In this document: positions 34,501 to 46,890 of the stretch, in pieces
Numbering within the stretch: position 1 is the stretch's first letter
Layout: each line of letters starts with the position of its first letter
DNA from: Prochilodus magdalenae
Lineage: Eukaryota; Chordata; Actinopteri; Characiformes; Prochilodontidae
Assembly: GCA_024036415.1 (NCBI GenBank)
Contig: JAMWET010000739.1
Span: 1 to 64,000 of the forward strand
Direction: 5' to 3'
DNA length: 64,000 nucleotides
The notes under the pieces: generated by a model
Database searches by the model: none
What the model was told of the DNA's origin: nothing
What the model saw: only the letters and a program-made list of their open reading frames with translations
Translations under genes and position numbers: made by a program

Positions 34501-37500
34501 AAATGCAGCATGTGTTCATTCCTGTTCCCCTTCCACACAAACACACCTTGCAGAATGAGCAGGTGAATGAGTACAGGAAACCTACAATCCTCATTTTGCT
34601 TCCTCATACATGCAGCCAAAAGATGGTGGGGGGGTAGCTGGAGGCCAGTGGCTTAAACCAGCTGTCTGTCAGGAATTGCCTTCACTGAAAAACTAGAGTT
34701 GGCTTGCTTTGCTGATGGACTATAGTAAACCAGTTATGCATTTTTGTTGTCCAACTTGTTTTAGGCAATGCAACTTGTGACTGGCTTTTTCAGCTTTTAG
34801 CACAAGGCCTTCATGATCACTTCTCTAGCACAGTTAATGTAGCTCACGAGTTGCATCCCATGTCCAGTAACTTGTCTCCTCAGTTTCTTGACCAATTTCA
34901 GTCTTTAACCGTATCACAACCTTTAAGAAGTGTTCAGTGTAATGCATTTCAGTTTTGGTATCTGTTACAAAAGCGTTCATTTCTCCTGACCTCTTCTCCA
35001 TCTTCTTTTTCCAGTGGTGACGGGAGCCACGGATGGAATTGGGAAATCCTATGCGGAGGAGGTAAGGGTTCCTCTACTTTATTTATTTCTCTCCCTCCAC
35101 GGAAAGCACAGTGACTCATCACAGGAGATGGTTTTCTCTCCGAGGCCACGGGAGGGAGGGTGACTGGAAGACTGCTCCTCTGCCTACATGCCAACATATA
35201 CTTTGAAGTCTCAAACACCTTTCTGACACCCAAGTGAAGTTGTTACAAAATTGTTGACCACTTCAGAAGTGCTAGACGCTTGGCTTTACCGTGTTGCTGA
35301 AGCTGAATGAACATGACCAAACATGAGCTTATGATTGGTGGAAGCTATTGGCTGTCAATGACTGTGGTAGTATTCGGTACAAATAGTGGCAAGCAACATT
35401 CACAGTTTGAGTTTAACTTATTGTAAGTTATTTCTTTAAATGTGTCTAAGCTATGAAAAACAGGAAGGGGATCTGTCTATGTTTATAAGACTAAATGTTG
35501 TAGACAAATAAAAGTCTACATGTAAAAATGTAATGATGAATAGAGAAACCAAGAGAAAACCAAAAAAAGACGAAAAAATAAATATAAAGAGAATTTTTTT
35601 GCTATCTCCTGTGAAGCTGCCATGTTGGAGTTGATATGCAGTCTGCTACATGTTGCCATTAGAATCTGTGTGTATTAAAGGCAGTAAATGAATAAAATTT
35701 CTGCTCTGTTTCCTGTTTTTACAGCTTGCTCGACGAGGATTCTCCATGATGCTAATCAGCCGCTCTCAAGAGAAGCTTGACGATGTTGCACAGTCCCTTG
35801 GTATGTATCTTTTATTTTTATTTTTTTTTTATAAATATTGCTTGTGTCCTCGCGCAACACACACACGAGTGAACGAACCAGAACCCCTCTCTTATTCTCT
35901 GAATGACAGACAGTCCTCCTAATGTTAATGAAGCGGAGTTTATTTTTAGTGCTGTCCTGAAAGGCGGGGTGGGGGGCCTGGAGAGCTGACTGGTCAGAGG
36001 GTTAATGCAGCCTGGCAGGAGCACACAGTCAAAGCTCCACATGGAGCTCCAGGTGCCCTTTGTGCATCTCCTCTGATGGTGCTGCCATTGACACCTAGCC
36101 TGGGTTTGTGTTGCAAATACATACATACATACATACATACATACATACATGGCATGTTCCAATAACGAAACTGTCGTACTCTCCTCCACCCAAGTGTGTG
36201 TTTTTATTTATTTTCTCACACCCTGGAGTTCCTCTGAGCATCTAGTTACTGTAGTCTCTAAACACATGTAACTGTCTAATCAATTCTTCATACCATTTGA
36301 CATGTGCACATTTCATGGCCAGTTTGGGAGAAGTTTTGTTCCAATAGTGAACTCCACCTGAATGTTGTATTGAATTGCTTGTCCCTCCCCGTAAGTCCTG
36401 CAATCCTTTCTGATGACTGTCGTCATGGAAATTTTTGGGGTGGAGAGCACAGGGTGTAGGAAGATGAGGATCTTCATCTAAACGCTAGTTGACGTCTGTA
36501 ACCCTCCCCGCTGTACGCCCTTTGATTCATTTTTGCACATAGCCAGACATTCATGCCTCTCGTTGTCCGCTGTTTTCATAGTAGCTGCTGCTTTTGAGGA
36601 CTTTTTTAGTTTCTGAAATGATGACGCTGATTAAAACGTTCCTGGTTTTCCTGTTAGATGCTCAAGTCTAGTCACTTTCATGGAGCCTGTCCTGTTTTTT
36701 CTGAATGGGAGGGTGCAGTCGCTATGGACTTCGCCAGTTCACTCTCCCTCTCTCCTCTGCCACTCCCTCTATCTCAGTAGGCTGAATGAAAAGGGACTGT
36801 GTTTGTGTGAATGGGGAGCCTTCGTGATGAGATGCGGTTCTGGCTCTGTTGTGTGTTCTCTGCATAATTAACTAATACAGCCTTTACTTCATGCGTATTT
36901 AGGATCTTAATAGGTGATGGGGTCTCTTGTTAGAACATCAGCAAAGGTTTTATTAGTCTGTAGATAAACCTCTGCAATATCCCAAATTTCTTGGGTCTGT
37001 GGCCTTTTTTTTTAAATTTGTATTATGTACTTTTTATTTATCTTCTGCATGTGAGTGAAAGAGGAAAAAGTGGCTGGTGGGCAAATGGAAAGGTGCTCTG
37101 CATCTACCAGCCTGCCATAACCACAGTCGTGCTTAAGCCTCACCGAAAGGAAGGAGAGGGGGGGCTGGTGGGGGTTATGGGTAGTCACGAGCTGGGTCTC
37201 TCCCTGCCAAACCTGGAGCTCTCTGCTCACGCCTCAACCAAATGCCCTGGCAACGCGGGGTTTGGAGTCACCAAGACCACTTTGCTATAGTCACGAAGCT
37301 ATTTGAAGCTAGAAACCTTCTCTCAGAATAGATTTCATATTTGCAAATATAATAGTTGTATAAGATCCTATTGACCGTCCTGTAGTTCCCCACACCAAAG
37401 CTAGCTCTGTTTTCGTGTGGCCTCCTCAAATAACGGCACTATACGCCATGATGCATCAGAGGAATTTTCCTCTCATAACTCCCTCGAACAGGGTTCAGAC

Positions 37501-40500
37501 AAATGAGTCTTTGGACAATACATTCTAATTGCTGCAGGCATGTCAGCTGAAGTAGAGGAGGGGTGTACAAGTTGAGCAGCTCATTTCTTGATGAACAGCT
37601 CCCCCTGCTGTCCAAAGCATGGCCATTCTCAACCAACAATGTTGTCTTCGGCTAGCTATTTTTAGTACACTGGCAAAGAATGGAACTCCTGCAGTAGGAA
37701 AGCTAAAGTTCTTTTGTTTCATGCATGGAACTTGTTGTTGGTTTTTTCACTGACCTGCAGGTGTTGGTTAAGCCCATGTTGTCAACACTTCTACCTGTTT
37801 GTTTTTTTGCAGAAAGTCGCTTTAAAGTGCCGACGAAGACGGTTGCTGTGGATTTTGGTCAGATTGATATCTATCCTAAGATTGAAGCTGCACTTGAGGG
37901 ACTTGAAATTGGAGTACTTGGTGAGTTTGGATTTGTTTGAACTTAAATGCATTACATTTTTTTTCCTTGAATAAAAGTGTCAGGCTGCTTTATATTGCTA
38001 AGCCCTTCTTACTTTTTACAATGTGCTGCTTAGTTAGATTATTTAATTTTTAATTTTTTTTCTTAACAGTGAATAATGTCGGCATCTCTTATTCTTACCC
38101 GGAGTTCTTCTTGCACATCCCTGATCTGGACAATGTGAGTAGCATTAGAGTATACTTGCTGACTGTTTCTATTGGTTAATGCTGGAGCTACACTAATAAA
38201 GGTAATGGTGTGGATTCAGAAGGGCTCTTTAGGACGTTGCCAAAGAGGAATTGCATTTGGTTCCCTAAAGCAGTAAATCTTTCAGTAGACGGTTAATCAA
38301 GAGATCTGTGTATGAAATTTTCTGTTAAATACTTGGGGTAAGCGTTCTATACTAATGAAAGTTACATTGATCTATGGTAAAATATGAGTTAAAGTGGCTC
38401 TTCACTATGGCACACTTCAGCTGGTGTTTCCCTCATTTGTTTTTTAAACCTGATGGTCCTAGTTGAATTCAGTTACTGATAAGTACTTGGTTACAGTTGT
38501 CTCACGCCCCTCTCCTTTCTCTTTTAGTTCATTAACACAATGATCAATGTCAATATCACTTCAGTGTGTCAAGTAAGTGTTTCTGTTTGTTCAATTTCAA
38601 AGCAAATAAATGTGTGTCTGTGTTTTAGTGGGTGAAGGTCTGCGACTAAATTGTATTGGCCATGTACGTCTCCATCTACTGCTTTTCTGTAGTAACATGT
38701 TTCTAACTCTCTTGTCAGATGACTCGTCTGGTGTTGCCCAGAATGGAAGCTAGGTGAGTCCTAAGAATCCTCCTCAGACTCAGAATTGAAAATGGCTTGG
38801 CAAGCTGAGTAACACATGCATTCTCTGATTGGCCCTGGACTCTCACATGACACAATATAGCCAATCATGGACTGGGAAAATTTTGTACAAATGGGACCAA
38901 CCTCAGCTCTCTAAAGCACACTACTGCAGCTGCAGGGGTACTGCTTGAGAATCATGGTGCCATGGCAACACACAAGGCGATCATAGAGTGTGTGTGGCCA
39001 GGGTGTAGATTCTTGTTTTAGCCTTTCTGGTGGGTTTGTTCAATGTGAAATCAAGCTCATCTTAGCACAGTAAGCTATAACTCATTCTGTCTGTTTCAGA
39101 GCTAAAGGTGTTGTCCTCAACATCTCCTCTGCCAGCGGCATGTACCCAGTTCCATTGCTGACTGTCTACTCCGCCACCAAGGCAAGTGGATATTCCTCTC
39201 CATAACTGTACTTGCATATTTTCACTGAATTAACAGTTTATATCTGTGGCTCCCAAAGAAATTCCAGTTTTGTTGGTTTTTTTTTTTTGGTTTTTTTTTT
39301 TTCTTTCTTCCCTCTGCCCACCCTCTGTCCCACCACACAAGTAGTATTTTAGTTGGACTGAGTTAAATCTAATGTACTAGATGCTGGAAAACACAAAATT
39401 TAGTGGTTCACAAACCCAGTCCTGGAGTAACACTACCTTGCATGCTGTCGTAGCTATAACACACTCCAGTTTGTCTTGTTCATTAGTTTTAATAGGTGTG
39501 GTCTGGGCATGGAACTGTACAGGGAAATGGTACTCCAGGAAGATTGAGAACCACTAAATTATGTCTGGCCAAGTTATTAATTACAGATGCACTAATATGG
39601 GAATTATGGGCAGATTTCCAATATTAAGGTATTTATCTGCCAATGATGCCCCTAAAAAAGGGGGGGGGGCAAGATCACCTCAATTAGCCTTATAAATAAA
39701 TGTCACTTATTTCTGTAGAGTTAAAACGTGTAGATATTTTTAGAACAGTAGGCCAGCATTGTGTAAACATTTCAGCTCTCTGGCTTTCTCACCCATCAGC
39801 AAAAACTGGTTTGAATGCTTGCCCAATCTAAACCCTTTTTATGATTGATGTATTTATTTTATCAGTGTGATTCTGATGTTCCACTTGCTTATCTGCTAGA
39901 GGAGGACAGATGTCTGACATGGAGAAAAATTGTGTTGAACTATAGTCCTTTGGGACAGGACAGTACTCTGTCTATCCGTTGATGCAAATGGATTATTTTT
40001 TTTATTTTTTTTAAATATAAATAGGATGAATGTTTGTTTATTTTTTCACTTGTATTTCAGGCTTTTGTGGATTTCTTCTCCCGTGGACTCCAAGCAGAGT
40101 ACAAGAGCAAGGGGCTCATCATCCAGGTCTGGGATATGATGGCTATTCAGTTTTATTAAAGCAGTGTTATTTGGGGTTCTGGTTGCTACCCAAAGGGGTT
40201 TGGTCTAAGGGTCTGGTCTAAAAGTCTCTTAATTCTGCAGAGCGTGCTGCCTTTCTTCGTGGCCACCAAGATGACGAAGATCAGGAAACCCACTCTGGAC
40301 AAGCCAACTCCTGACCGCTATGTAGCTGCTGAACTGACAACCGTGGGGCTGCAGGACCAGACCAATGGCTACTTTCCTCACGCAGTCATGGTAAGAACAA
40401 GACCATTCAACACGTATAATGAAACTTTAGGGCTGTATTTTGGATATACAACTACCCAGGTTATCTGGTGTTCAGAGTTGTGCATCCTCAAGAGTGAATG

Positions 40501-41027
40501 CAAGGTGTCCACAAGATGCAGTACCAGCATTAACAGTGGGGGCAGTATATTAGTGTGATGTAAGCATCTGATGGAGCCATGACAGCAGCCATTTCTGTTT
40601 CTGCTGTCTTAAAGAGATACAATCAGATGCTCCTCAACTGCCATACAACGTCTCTTCTTTTTATTTTTTATTTTTATTTTTTTATTTTTTATGTTGTGTA
40701 AAACCAGAAATTGTGGATCAAAATGGAGTTCTGCCAGACAGGCATCGTTTGGTCATTATCTGCCCCCTGGTGGATATAGATTTGGATTTAAAAATGTTTA
40801 CAGTTCAGCTTGTGCAGTGGCTGTATGCCTGCACATAATCTTTTTTTTTTTTTTTTTTTTTAAATTATAATGCAGCCCAATGAAGTAAACAAATCATGTG
40901 TGTGTTTTCTCTCTTGCAGGGATGGTTGACCACTGTTCTGGTTCCCATCAATCTGGTCATTTACTTTGGAATGCGCATGAACAAGGCTCAGCGCGGTGGC
41001 TACCTCAGGAGGAGAAAGCTGAGATAG
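28521..41027 (+). CDS. hsd17b12: Very-long-chain 3-oxoacyl-CoA reductase (17-beta-HSD type 12)
   Basis: ER membrane short-chain dehydrogenase that reduces 3-ketoacyl-CoA with NADPH, the second step of very-long-chain fatty acid elongation; family members can also reduce estrone. Coding exons: 28521-28701, 35015-35061, 35725-35800, 37813-37920, 38070-38134, 38528-38572, 38719-38753, 39100-39181, 40061-40126, 40241-40390, 40920-41027. They join in frame to 320 aa, against 312 in human. Seen: N-terminal hydrophobic segment (about 17-38), cofactor motif TGATDGIG (63-70), NNVG (139-142), catalytic S196, Y209 and K213 (YSATK), a C-terminal hydrophobic segment (about 288-302), and a basic tail ending RRRKLR, compatible with ER retention. 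The intron after exon 8 starts GCAAGT (GC-AG), and the exon 9 donor GTCTGG is weak. Start: first ATG, 70 bases after a TATA-like box. Teleosts often have a and b paralogs; I cannot tell which this is. Confidence 0.97.
28702..35014 (+). other. hsd17b12 intron 1
   Basis: 6.3-kb first intron. It holds a purine/pyrimidine-rich patch at 31640-31860 (CCTCC/CTCC runs), a T/G homopolymer at 32668-32696, and CpG-containing stretches at 29270-29900 and 33070-33560. I see no nested gene. Open frames inside it have no family resemblance. Confidence 0.6.
36117..36150 (+). repeat. (ATAC)n microsatellite
   Basis: About eight and a half ATAC units in intron 3 of hsd17b12. Confidence 0.95.
39401..39556. mobile_element. 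Short palindromic MITE in hsd17b12 intron 8
   Basis: The left end TAGTGGTTCACAAACCCAGT, continuing CCTGGAGTA, is the imperfect reverse complement of the right end at 39531-39556 (TACTCCAGGAAGATTGAGAA then CCACTA). Total about 156 bases with no coding capacity. It matches a class of fish MITE with ends like GTGGTTCTCAA...CCTGGAG, as I remember them. Confidence 0.7.
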
Positions 41028-42090
41028 TTTGCAGTGATTGTCTAAATGGGAAAGGAACTCTACCAACAGTGTCCTTTCATTCCTATGTCTATCAATTTAC
41101 TTCGGATATGACTGCCTGACGTTTGCATCAGTGTTTGAAGAGTTTGTGTTGAGGCTTGGAAGGTACTGCATTACTGAGGATCTTTTTATAGAAATTTATA
41201 TTTAAGAGCTACTGACCGCACAGATGTTGCACAGACGCATCTTGATATGAAGTAGTTCAGTCTCTTGCCTTTAAATTGGGTGAGCATTTCTTTGCTTAGT
41301 TGATATGGGAGTGGTGGGTGTGTAGTTTTCTGTACAGGGTCTAAAGAGTGCTGCACTAGTGCATGAAGGGCCCACTTTTCACTGCTGTTGTAAGCAGAAG
41401 GTATGTGAATGGAAGGTGGATGTGATGTACACATTTTCATGTGTGTATATAAAAGCCGCTCATGCACATAGTTTGTTGCTCAGTGATGCCAATTCCCTGG
41501 TGTTTGTTTACAATAAGTAAGAAGGTAAATTTACACGTTTTTCTTTACTTCTTGAATGATCAGATTAGTATTGGCATTTTATCATTTTTACATTTTGTAC
41601 CAATTATTACTACATTTGTATTTATAACATTGGTGGTGGGGGTTTTTGGTGTTTTATACTAATGTTAATGCAATCTGATTCAATGGTGCTTTTAGAAGCC
41701 ACTTTGGACGCACACATATACTGTCAATCGTTGATCATTCAGAATGTGCCTTACAGTAATAAGCAGGAAACTGGTAATGATTATTGAAAGGAGACCTTTA
41801 TATGCACTTAATGGCCACTTTTTTTTATTATTAAACTTCCACCAAAGAGCAGACCGTGCCAAAGTGAATGTATTTATTTTTATAAGGTCTAGTTATTTTA
41901 GCCATTTTCTATGGCTTAGATCTCTGTACCATTTGTTTGACCAAAGCCAGTCTGATAGAATTGCTCAGGTGTTGCAGCTAGAAAAACTTGAATTTTTACA
42001 TTCCAATCATATTTAAGCTCAGAAAACGTGTGCCTTTGTTACTAACTTCATGTATGTGTTTGTTAATAAAATTCTTTCAATGAAAAATGT
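41028..42090 (+). other. hsd17b12: hsd17b12 3' UTR
   Basis: AT-rich sequence follows the TAG stop. The first good AATAAA is at 42065-42070 with a GT/T-rich region after it, giving a 3' UTR of about 1.05 kb. No other gene fits this interval. Confidence 0.7.
42065..42070 (+). terminator. hsd17b12: Polyadenylation signal of hsd17b12
   Basis: AATAAA followed about 20-30 bases later by T-rich sequence. It is the likely 3' end of the gene. Confidence 0.7.
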
Positions 42091-42955
42091 GACTTCATTT
42101 TTTTAATTGTGGTTTAGACAGTTAGTATGGATTTACATAGCTTTTATTTGCCATCTTATTCCAGTAATTCAGCAGAGAATTTAACATGTATTGGTGGAAA
42201 ACGGCTGACCCAAAGATCACACTCAATCTGTGAACCTGCTTTTAGAAGTTTACCTGAAGTTTCCTGTGTGAACCAGGCCAGACTTTGTAGGAATACAGTA
42301 TAACCTAAATTGTTGGAACATTTATAGCTAAAACTCTGATTGCTAAACTATCAAAATATCTGCCTTTTATGTAACTTATTGGTTCTGTAACCATGAACTG
42401 GACAATACTTAAATGTTTTAAGCAGATTTGTGTGAATTATGGAACATGATGAAACAATGGTCAAGAAAAGACTGTGCATATCAGATGGCTGTTAGTATAA
42501 GCACAATATTCAAATACCTTTACACACATTTGTGCATTAATGCTGAGAATCATCATAAACCAACTGAGGACAACCATGGAGAGCATGTATTTAAAATGTA
42601 TAATTTAACTAGATTTTAATACATTGTCATTTTTAATGTCTTACAAATCATTTTAATATTTAACATTGTGCTGCATGCATTTATATTTTCTTAACTAGTC
42701 AAGTAATTAACCTTGAGATTAATTAAACTCTGATCTCTGTTCTTGCATACAAATGTAACCTTTGACTAGCCATATGTTATTTAAGTATATAGATATTTTC
42801 TCATTGAAAATCATCAGTCAGATGTCTAGATGTCACCAGTGTTTTAAACAAAACTGCTGTATTTATTGTAATCCAGGTAAGCAATGTGTTTAGGTGACTT
42901 TACTCATTTTACATGTAACTGTTAAGAAATATTTGCTTTATTTTAATCTAGATGG
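42091..42955. other. Intergenic DNA between hsd17b12 and a LINE
   Basis: AT-rich unique sequence, nothing recognised. Confidence 0.5.
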
Positions 42956-42960
42956 ATCTA

Positions 42961-44707
42961 GGCTCAATTCAATTCAACTTTATTGTCATTATACCAATAC
43001 AGGGTTGTACAGTATAACGAAACATGGTCAGGCTCTTTCTCCAGTGCAGTTGAAGAATGTGTGTGTGTATATATAAATATATGTATATATTGTGTAGTGC
43101 GAAGACAAATAGACAAAAACAGTGTGTGCAAACAGTACAGTATGTGTACAGGACATGTGCAAAGAGTAACAGTAAGTATGTGGTTTAAACAGTATGGATA
43201 TATAAAGTGTACAGTGCAGGTGGGAGAATAGCAGCTTAATGTTCAGTAACAGCCAAATTGCTTTGTACAGATGTTCAGTATAGATAAATAAATATAGATA
43301 AATAAGAACAAAATAAAAACAAAAACACAGCTGGATGTTCAGGTATACAGGTTTGAGTTAAGGTGCGGTGCAAACAGTCCTGTGAGGTAGTGGAACTAGA
43401 AATCAGTAGCAGTCTTTAGTGGTGTAGTCCTGTTCTGTTAGGCGCTGCTGGTGTGACCAGTTTGACAGCTTTAGCTTTAGGGTAAAAGCTGTTCCTGAAC
43501 CTGGTGGTTCTGGCTCGGATGTTCCGGTACCTCTGTCCGGAGGGCAGAGGTTCGAAGAGGGGATGGCTAGGGTGTGTGGGGTCTGAGGATATGTGGACTG
43601 CTTTCCTCAGACATCTCTTGTCATATATGTCCTGTATGGGTGGGAGGGTAGATGCGGTGATGTGCTGTGCAGTCTTTACCACCCTCTGCAGGGCCTTGCG
43701 CTCAGCAGAGGTGGCACTACCATACCCCACAGTGATGCAGCTTGTCAGGATGCTCTCCACGGTGGATCTGTAGAAGTTGCAGAGGAGCTGCTGTGGCAGG
43801 TTGACTCTCCTCAGCCTTCGTAGAAAGTGGAGACGTTGTTGGGCCTTTCTGACAAGGTGTGACATGTTGATCGTCCAAGTAAGATCCTCAGCTAAGTGGA
43901 CACCGAGGAAATTGAAGCTGCTCACTCTTTCCACCAACGTACCTCCAATGTTCAGAGGTGTGTGCGTTCTTGCCCCTTCCTGAAGTCAGTGATCAGCTCT
44001 TTGGTTTTGCTGACATTAAGGGAGAGGTTGTTGGCGGCACACCATTCTGTGAGGAGCTTGACCTCCTCTCTGTATGGGCCCTCATCATCATTGGTGATGT
44101 TGCCGATTATTGTTGTGTCATCTTGACGATGGTGTTGGACCTGTGGCTTGCAATGCAGTCGTGGGTGTACAGAGTGTACAACAACGGGGAAAGAACTATG
44201 CCTTGGGGACATCCTGTGCTGAGTGTGAGGGAGGGTGAGGTGTGTTCACCCATCCTAACACACTGTGGTCTGCAGGTGAGGAAGTCCATGATCCAGCTGC
44301 ACAATGTGCTGCTTATTCCCAGTGTGCTCAGCTTGTGAATGAGTCTGGAAGGGATGATCGTGTTGAAGGCGGAGCTGAAGTCGATAAACAGCATCCTCAG
44401 ATATGAGTTAGTGCTGTCCAGGTGGTTGAGTGCAGTGTGGATTACCAGGGAGACCGCATCATCAGTAGATGTGTTAGCTCGGTAGGCAAACTGATGTGGG
44501 TCCAGGGTGCTGGGAAGGCTCCTTTTTATATGAGACAGGATTAGTCTCTCGAAGCACTTCATCACTATGGGTGTGAGAGCGATGGGATGGTAGTAGTTCA
44601 TGCATGTGATGATGGATTTCTTTAAAATTGGGATGATGGTTGTGGCTTTAAAGCACACTGGAACAATAGACTGTGCCAGGTAAAGGTTGAAGATGTCTGT
44701 GAAGGTG
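42961..44707 (-). mobile_element. 5'-truncated LINE of the CR1/L2/Rex1 group
   Basis: On the - strand a broken reverse transcriptase is read. From 44715 leftward come [19 protein letters not shown], the [20 protein letters not shown] block, [12 protein letters not shown] (RT block with the first catalytic Asp), [13 protein letters not shown], then after a frameshift [27 protein letters not shown], and after another SFNFLGVHLAEDLTW and SGQRYRNIRARTTRFRNSFY. The expected aromatic-Ala-Asp-Asp active site is disrupted at about 44120. The 3' end carries AATTCAATTCAA at 42966-42977 (TTGAATTGAATT on the element strand). The 5' half with the endonuclease is missing. It is a dead copy. Confidence 0.9.
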
Positions 44708-44723
44708 GAGGCCAACTGGCTGG

Positions 44724-44786
44724 CACCTTCACAGACATGTTCAACGTTTCCCTGGCACAGTGTACTGTTCCAGTCTGCTTTAAAGT
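44724..44786 (+). mobile_element. Inverted LINE piece at the 5' junction
   Basis: Reads [20 protein letters not shown] on the + strand, the same RT segment that lies inverted at 44650-44707 on the - strand. The arms differ at several of about 58 sites and are separated by 16 bases. Either a twin-priming-type inversion with overlap or a second, nested copy. Confidence 0.75.
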
Positions 44787-44970
44787 CTGCTCAATTTTTA
44801 CATTTCGTAAATGTTCATGCGTTGGCAAGTATGTATATGAAAGATACTGGATATCCACACAAGCTCAGGATTCCCAAATAGGTGACTGATTGGTGTACTG
44901 AATGTTGACTAATTTTTTAATACCTGAATGATTTATTTTCTCTGGGATGACAATCTCACACAAGTGGATA

Positions 44971-45055
44971 ACTGTTTCTCAACCCTGAACCTGGAGTCAC
45001 CCTGCCCTTTCCTGTTTTAACACACCACCTGAAACTATGGCATTCCTAAATAGAA
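44971..45055. mobile_element. Half copy of the intron-8 MITE family
   Basis: TGTTTCTCAACCCTGAACCT then GGAGT resembles the end of the element at 39401-39556, and is followed by CACACC text typical of its body. The other end is not seen. Confidence 0.45.
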
Positions 45056-45544
45056 ATTTCACTCTAAACTCATTTGGGACTGTTCTTTGAGAAGAACCGG
45101 ATCTACACACACTCAAGGGTACAAAGGTCTGAAGAATTCTGTGGTTTAAGAACACGTCATGATTGACATGAATCTGATGTACCTTTATTTATTTTTTTAT
45201 CAGCTTAGGAAGACATTAGTGAATGAGGTCCATTGTGCCTAGTTTTGATGGCTGTTTTAAAAGTGGTGCTCATGCTACTATGATATAATCTTTGTCCCAT
45301 TTCGCCCACCCCTTGACACCACAGCTGTAGACTGTGGTGAGAGCTTACTTTACCTTCAGTATGTACAGTTGGCCTAATTAGCTAATTTTAGGAAACTGTC
45401 ATAGTACAGTTGAAACAAAACCTTTACAAGAAAAGGAAAAAGCATGCTTTTTAAGGTAAGTCAGTGTTAGGAGTTTTGGGCCTTGGTTTTCCAAAATCTA
45501 CCAAAAAATAAAATAAAATTAAATTAAAAAATGTTTTTTTTTTT

Positions 45545-45608
45545 TAGACAGCAGTGATATCCATAGTTTTGCTACCATTTATGCACCCATATGCTACACT
45601 GCTGTCTA
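45545..45608. other. 12-bp inverted repeat with 40-base loop
   Basis: TAGACAGCAGTG (45545-45556) and CACTGCTGTCTA (45597-45608) are perfectly complementary. It follows a T-run and is followed by an A-run. It may be a tiny MITE remnant or a structured site. Confidence 0.5.
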
Positions 45609-46880
45609 GAGAAAAAAAAATAAGGAGCATAAGGGTGCTAAGATGGAGTGTAAGAGTCTAATATCTGAAGATAAATTAAAACACTATCTAGCAGTCACTG
45701 GTTTTAAGTCTTATCTTATAAGATACAGCACTTGTAACATCTCTGTTTGAACACAGAATGAGCCTGTCTACCAAAATTGATACTGTGTTTTTAACTATTG
45801 CAGAAAACACAAAAAATCTTATTACAATACTCAGGTATTTCGATATAGATACTCACCTGTGGTTTGAATTGCATTTTTAGTCTAGCAAATGAAAATGCAA
45901 CCTAATACGTACAAAGTAACAGGAAAATAATGTAGTTACATTTAAAACTCATGACAGAAGGGGTTCTACACCACAAAACTTCTCAGAGAAAATACTTTCC
46001 ACTGAAAAGGAAATCTGCTCGACTCAATTTCAACGTTTATTCATTTTAATTAGATACGTATTGATCATATTCGTTGTGGTTGGTATAATACAGATCGCTC
46101 TGGTACTTGTGCTGAACATTTAGTAGGAACCATTTTGCAGACGGTCCTTGAATACAGTCGGACTGACTGAGGGGACACTCTGCGAATATGTTTGCAATAT
46201 ACTGAAGTGGTTTACTTCTTCAGACTCACTTTCACACAGATATAGACATCTTTCAGATCGACCACTACCACGTGAGCTTTCTTGTACCTTTGCACGTCTT
46301 TAACGAAGGCTGCCATGCTTATTGGACCAGATTCGTGGAGGTGTTTTTGTGTTGCTACTGACGTTAGCATTCATGCTAAGTTAATGTTTGGAATTGCCTT
46401 TGACATTCAGACACCTTACAGACTCACCGTTTCTCACATACGTGTACTTCAACCTCTTACACCGATGGTAAACTTAGGCGAAAGCGAGTAAACAGCTGTA
46501 GGAGCTTTGTAGCGCCACTGTATACCTTGTTCCAACTCCAAAGTTCATACCAGAATTCACCTGAAGGTGGCAGCAAAGTCCTATTTACTGAAGTCCATAT
46601 AACTTAAAGACACAACCAGTTTCAAATTGCTCCCTGCTCCTTACTTGTAAACATCAAAAATAATGCTTCCTGCACCCTAACAGTGCAGAAAGCCACTGCC
46701 TTGGTGCTCACAATTCCCAGCTGGGAATGCATTGTGCCATTTGGATAAAGAAGCCAAGCTAACATGGTGCACTTTATAGGGAGTGGGAAGATATATGATA
46801 TTTAGTCTTTGTGGATCTATGTAGCATTCTTTTTAAAAACACAGCACATGATTGTTTTAACAAAAAGCTTTTCTTCTTTA
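45609..46880. other. Upstream flank of alkbh3
   Basis: Presumably includes the alkbh3 promoter and a non-coding first exon, which I could not place. Nothing else is recognised. Confidence 0.4.
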
Positions 46881-46890
46881 GTAGGACTGT

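Noticed and set aside
43416..44715. Host gene encoding a reverse-transcriptase-like protein
   Set aside because: Frameshifts, the disrupted active site, 5' truncation and the retroposon 3' end show a dead LINE copy.
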